Shown here one piece after another: positions 14,118 to 16,192 of a DNA stretch of 16,192 nucleotides (positions are counted from its first letter, which is position 1; each line of letters opens with the position of its first letter). Position numbers and translations under genes: made by a program. Origin of the DNA: an uncultured Alphaproteobacteria bacterium (GTDB lineage: Bacteria; Pseudomonadota; Alphaproteobacteria; Caulobacterales; Caulobacteraceae). The notes beneath the pieces are model-generated. The model was not told the DNA's origin. It made no database searches and was given only the letters and a program-made list of their open reading frames with translations. The stretch covers positions 1-16,192 of the forward strand of contig CAIYSH010000454.1 of the NCBI GenBank assembly GCA_903928755.1, in the 5' to 3' direction.

Positions 14118-14987
14118 ATGAGACGCAGATCCTTCAGGGCGCTGGTTCTTGTTGCGGCTGTTTTCATGGCCCCGGCCGCCTTCGCGGCACCGCCGGTCTG
14201 GATCGTGCGGGATGCCGACTCCGAGATGATCCTGTTCGGGTCTGTGCATGTCCTGCCGCCCGGTCTGGACTGGCGGCCCGATGCCCTCGACAAGGCCCTG
14301 CCGGTTGCGGACGATATCTGGTTTGAACTGCCTCTAGATCCCGGTGCCGCTGATGAAATCGGACAGCTGGCCCTTTCCATGGGGCGTCTGGGGCCCGGCA
14401 AATCCCTTCTGGCCATGCTGTCCCCGACAGACCGGGTCCGACTTGAAAGGATTTGCCGTCGCCTGCGGTTGTCGCCCACACAGATCGATGCCTTCGAACC
14501 CTGGTTCGCCGAGGTCATCCTGGCAAGGGCGGAGTTTCAGGCCGCTGGAGCGTCCACCTCGAGCGGCGTGGAAGGTGCCCTTTCCGTGGCCGTTCCGGCA
14601 CATACGGAAAAGCGGGCCCTGGAAACAGCACGGCAGCAACTGGAGATGTTTCACCTGGCCCCCATGGCCGACCAGGTGTCCTCGTTGAGGGATACGCTCC
14701 GGCAGATGGACAGCGACCCCAGGGCCTATGACCGTCTGGTGGCGGCCTGGATCCGGGGCGATGTCAGGCAACTGGACCACGAGGCTCTGGCCCCCCTGAG
14801 GAAGGCTGCCCCGGAAATCTACCTGCGTCTGGTTTCCCGTCGGAACCAGGCCTGGGTCGGACCACTGGATGCGCGCCTGAAGGGTCGCGGCCTGACCATC
14901 GTTGTGGTCGGAGTCGGGCACCTCATCGGACCCGATGGCGTGCCAGCCAGGCTTCGCGCCCTTGGCTATTCGGTTCAGGGGCCGTAA
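14118..14987 (+). CDS. TraB/GumN family exported protein
   Basis: A 289-residue protein with a Sec signal peptide (MRRRSFRALVLVAAVF... with AFA-A near residue 23) followed by a TraB/GumN (TIKI-like) domain. The family signature is visible as LFGSVHVLPPG (GSxH at 41-44), a conserved acidic DIWFELP (Glu70) and the C-terminal VGVGHLIGPDGV (His268). TIKI relatives are metal-dependent proteases using these GxxH motifs; activity in bacterial members is largely untested. It should be periplasmic or outer-membrane associated. The start at 14118 is chosen because it opens the signal peptide; an in-frame ATG at 14037 lies inside mutM and would bury it. It begins 8 bp after the mutM stop, so the two are co-transcribed. 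Confidence 0.9.
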   Translation: MRRRSFRALVLVAAVFMAPAAFAAPPVWIVRDADSEMILFGSVHVLPPGLDWRPDALDKALPVADDIWFELPLDPGAADEIGQLALSMGRLGPGKSLLAMLSPTDRVRLERICRRLRLSPTQIDAFEPWFAEVILARAEFQAAGASTSSGVEGALSVAVPAHTEKRALETARQQLEMFHLAPMADQVSSLRDTLRQMDSDPRAYDRLVAAWIRGDVRQLDHEALAPLRKAAPEIYLRLVSRRNQAWVGPLDARLKGRGLTIVVVGVGHLIGPDGVPARLRALGYSVQGP

Positions 14988-15020
14988 AGCGCAAGGGAGC
15001 CGCCAGGAGGACCCCGCGCC

Positions 15021-15797
15021 ATGACGTTCGAGACCCTGATTGTCGAAACGGAGGGACCGGTCACGGTCATACGCCTCAACCGTCCGGATGCCCTCAATGC
15101 CCTGAACAGCGTCCTGCTGAAGGAGCTGGGAGACGCCCTTGACCTGATCAGCGCGGATGAGACGGTGCGCTGTGTCGTGCTGACCGGATCTGACCGCGCC
15201 TTTGCAGCCGGGGCAGACATCAAGGAGATGGCCGACAAGAGCTATGCCGACATGTTCAAGAGTGACATGTTCGGCGCCATCGCCAGGAAGTTCGATGCCT
15301 TCCGCAAGCCGGTCATCGCCGCCGTAGGCGGTTTTGCCCTTGGAGGCGGCTGTGAACTGGCCATGCTCTGCGACTTCATCATTGCCGCAGAAACTGCAAA
15401 ATTCGGCCAGCCAGAAATCAATCTCGGGGTCATGCCCGGGATCGGCGGCACCCAGCGCCTGACCCGGCTCGTGGGAAAGTCCAAAGCCATGGACATGATG
15501 CTGACCGGCCGAATGATGGACGCGGTCGAAGCCGAACGTGCCGGCCTCGTTTCCCGGGTGGTCCCGGCGGAGAAGCTGATGGACGAAGCCCTGTCCGCCG
15601 CCACCAGGATTGCAGGGCAATCCCCCCTGGCCGTCATGATGAACAAGGAGCTTGTGGAAGCGGCCCTGGAAACGACCCTGGCCACCGGTGTCGCCATGGA
15701 ACGGCGCCTGTTCCACTCCCTCTTTGCCTTCGAGGACCAGAAGGAAGGCATGGCCGCCTTTGTGGAAAAGCGTAAGCCGCAGTTCCGCGGAAGGTGA
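15021..15797 (+). CDS. Enoyl-CoA hydratase (crotonase family)
   Basis: A 258-residue crotonase-fold enzyme, hydrating trans-2-enoyl-CoA in beta-oxidation or related acyl-CoA degradation. It has LNRPDALNALN (19-29), the oxyanion-hole segment AAGADIKEM (62-70), and ALGGGCELAMLCD with Glu112. It also has GQPEINLGVMPGIGGTQRL with Glu132. The 20-residue spacing of the two glutamates matches the catalytic pair of rat enoyl-CoA hydratase (144/164). The C-terminus FAFEDQKEGMAAFVEKRKP is typical. AGGAGG (15005-15010) is 10 nt before the ATG. It lies 33 bp after the TraB-family gene and upstream of rpsT. A crotonase gene between mutM and rpsT is a recurrent alphaproteobacterial order. Confidence 0.93.
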   Translation: MTFETLIVETEGPVTVIRLNRPDALNALNSVLLKELGDALDLISADETVRCVVLTGSDRAFAAGADIKEMADKSYADMFKSDMFGAIARKFDAFRKPVIAAVGGFALGGGCELAMLCDFIIAAETAKFGQPEINLGVMPGIGGTQRLTRLVGKSKAMDMMLTGRMMDAVEAERAGLVSRVVPAEKLMDEALSAATRIAGQSPLAVMMNKELVEAALETTLATGVAMERRLFHSLFAFEDQKEGMAAFVEKRKPQFRGR

Positions 15798-15834
15798 ACC
15801 CGAACGCGCGGCGAGAAGAAAGGCCAAAGGCGCA

Positions 15835-15863
15835 TTGACCCACAGCCTGCCTTCCCGTATATC
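15835..15863 (+). promoter_or_regulatory. Housekeeping-sigma promoter of rpsT
   Basis: TTGACC (15835-15840), a 17-base spacer, then TATATC (15858-15863), a good match to the -35/-10 consensus. Transcription should start near 15870, giving a leader of about 58 nt before the rpsT ATG. This makes rpsT independent of the upstream mutM transcript. Confidence 0.65.
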
Positions 15864-15883
15864 CGCGCCTCCAATTTAGACGC

Positions 15884-15900
15884 CCGCCTCTGACAGGCGG
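15884..15900 (+). promoter_or_regulatory. Hairpin in the rpsT leader
   Basis: CCGCCT (15884-15889) and AGGCGG (15895-15900) form a 6-bp GC-rich stem with a 5-base loop CTGAC, ending 27 nt before the rpsT ATG. It lies between the predicted transcription start and the ribosome site. A ribosomal-protein leader structure could serve autoregulation; this is inference. Confidence 0.4.
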
Positions 15901-15927
15901 CGCGCCATATGTTTTGAGAGCTGAAGC

Positions 15928-16192
15928 ATGGCCAACACGCCCGGCGCCAAGAAAGCGGTCCGCAAGATCGCCCGCCGTACCGAAATCAATACGGCTCGCC
16001 GTTCGCGCGTGCGCACCTTCCTGCGCAAGTTTGACGAAGCGCTTGCTGCCGGAGACCCGGCCGTGGCCAAGGATGCCTTCATCAAGGCACAATCAGAGCT
16101 GATGCGCGCCGTGACCAAGGGTGTGGTTCACAAGAATACGGGATCGCGGAAGGTGTCACGCCTGGCGGCCCAGCTGAAGAAGATGGCCGCCG
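15928..16192 (+). CDS. rpsT: 30S ribosomal protein S20 (3' end cut by window)
   Basis: Primary 16S rRNA-binding protein of the small subunit. The first 88 codons are visible, beginning MANTPGAKKAVRKIARR and reaching KNTGSRKVSRLAAQLKKMAA. S20 is usually about 85-90 residues, so only a few codons are missing. The protein is Lys/Arg-rich with long helical heptads, as expected. The ribosome site is modest (GAGAG about 9 nt upstream of the ATG). It has its own promoter and leader hairpin. In alphaproteobacteria rpsT often precedes dnaA, so the replication-initiator gene may lie just beyond the window. Confidence 0.96.
   Translation, partial: MANTPGAKKAVRKIARRTEINTARRSRVRTFLRKFDEALAAGDPAVAKDAFIKAQSELMRAVTKGVVHKNTGSRKVSRLAAQLKKMAA

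Noticed and set aside
14334..15827. 497-codon open frame antisense to the TraB-family and enoyl-CoA hydratase genes
   Set aside because: It overlaps two well-supported genes on the other strand and shows shadow-type composition with no domain.

Overview
The window looks like the chromosome of an alphaproteobacterium, most likely Caulobacterales (Caulobacter, Phenylobacterium or Brevundimonas type). Evidence: high GC coding bias in nearly every gene, an S20 N-terminus beginning MANTPGAKKAVRKIARRT, the gene set coaBC-dut / ubiE-ubiB / mutM-echA-rpsT, GANTC (CcrM-type) sites in promoter regions, and one GTTC-N7-GTTC box of the alphaproteobacterial LexA type. In many alphaproteobacteria rpsT lies next to dnaA, so the right edge is probably close to dnaA; dnaA itself is not in the window.

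Layout, left to right. 1-483 (-): 5' part of a GT-C-type membrane protein, clearly lower in GC than the rest. 573-1871 (-): Hsp70-like ATPase without a substrate-binding domain (YegD type). 1955-4246 (-): malic enzyme fused to a phosphotransacetylase-like domain (MaeB). These are separated by a structured 83-bp spacer. 4449-6665 (+): dapB followed after 12 bp by an amidase-signature enzyme. 6667-10075 (-): a run coaBC, dut, histidine-phosphatase and APH-like kinase, read right to left. 10076-10355: a busy 280-bp divergent region. 10356-10925 (+): a lipoprotein. 10928-13171 (-): ubiE then ubiB. 13246-15797 (+): mutM, a TraB/GumN-family exported protein and an enoyl-CoA hydratase. 15928-end (+): rpsT with its own promoter, cut by the window edge.

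Most genes are core housekeeping: lysine/peptidoglycan precursor (dapB), CoA (coaBC), nucleotide hygiene (dut), ubiquinone (ubiE, ubiB), oxidised-base repair (mutM), central carbon (maeB) and translation (rpsT). No tRNA, rRNA, CRISPR array, insertion sequence or prophage gene is visible.

The most interesting spot is 10291-10925. A LexA-type box sits over the -10 of a candidate promoter, with a GANTC site at the -35 edge. It drives a predicted outer-membrane-type lipoprotein whose C-terminal domain resembles the small nuclease-like tip domains of polymorphic toxins, apparently with the usual histidine replaced. If correct, this is a DNA-damage-controlled, possibly domesticated toxin-fold lipoprotein beside dut, coaBC and (3 kb away) mutM. 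The same intergenic region carries a degenerate alphaproteobacterial palindromic repeat and a second strong hairpin.
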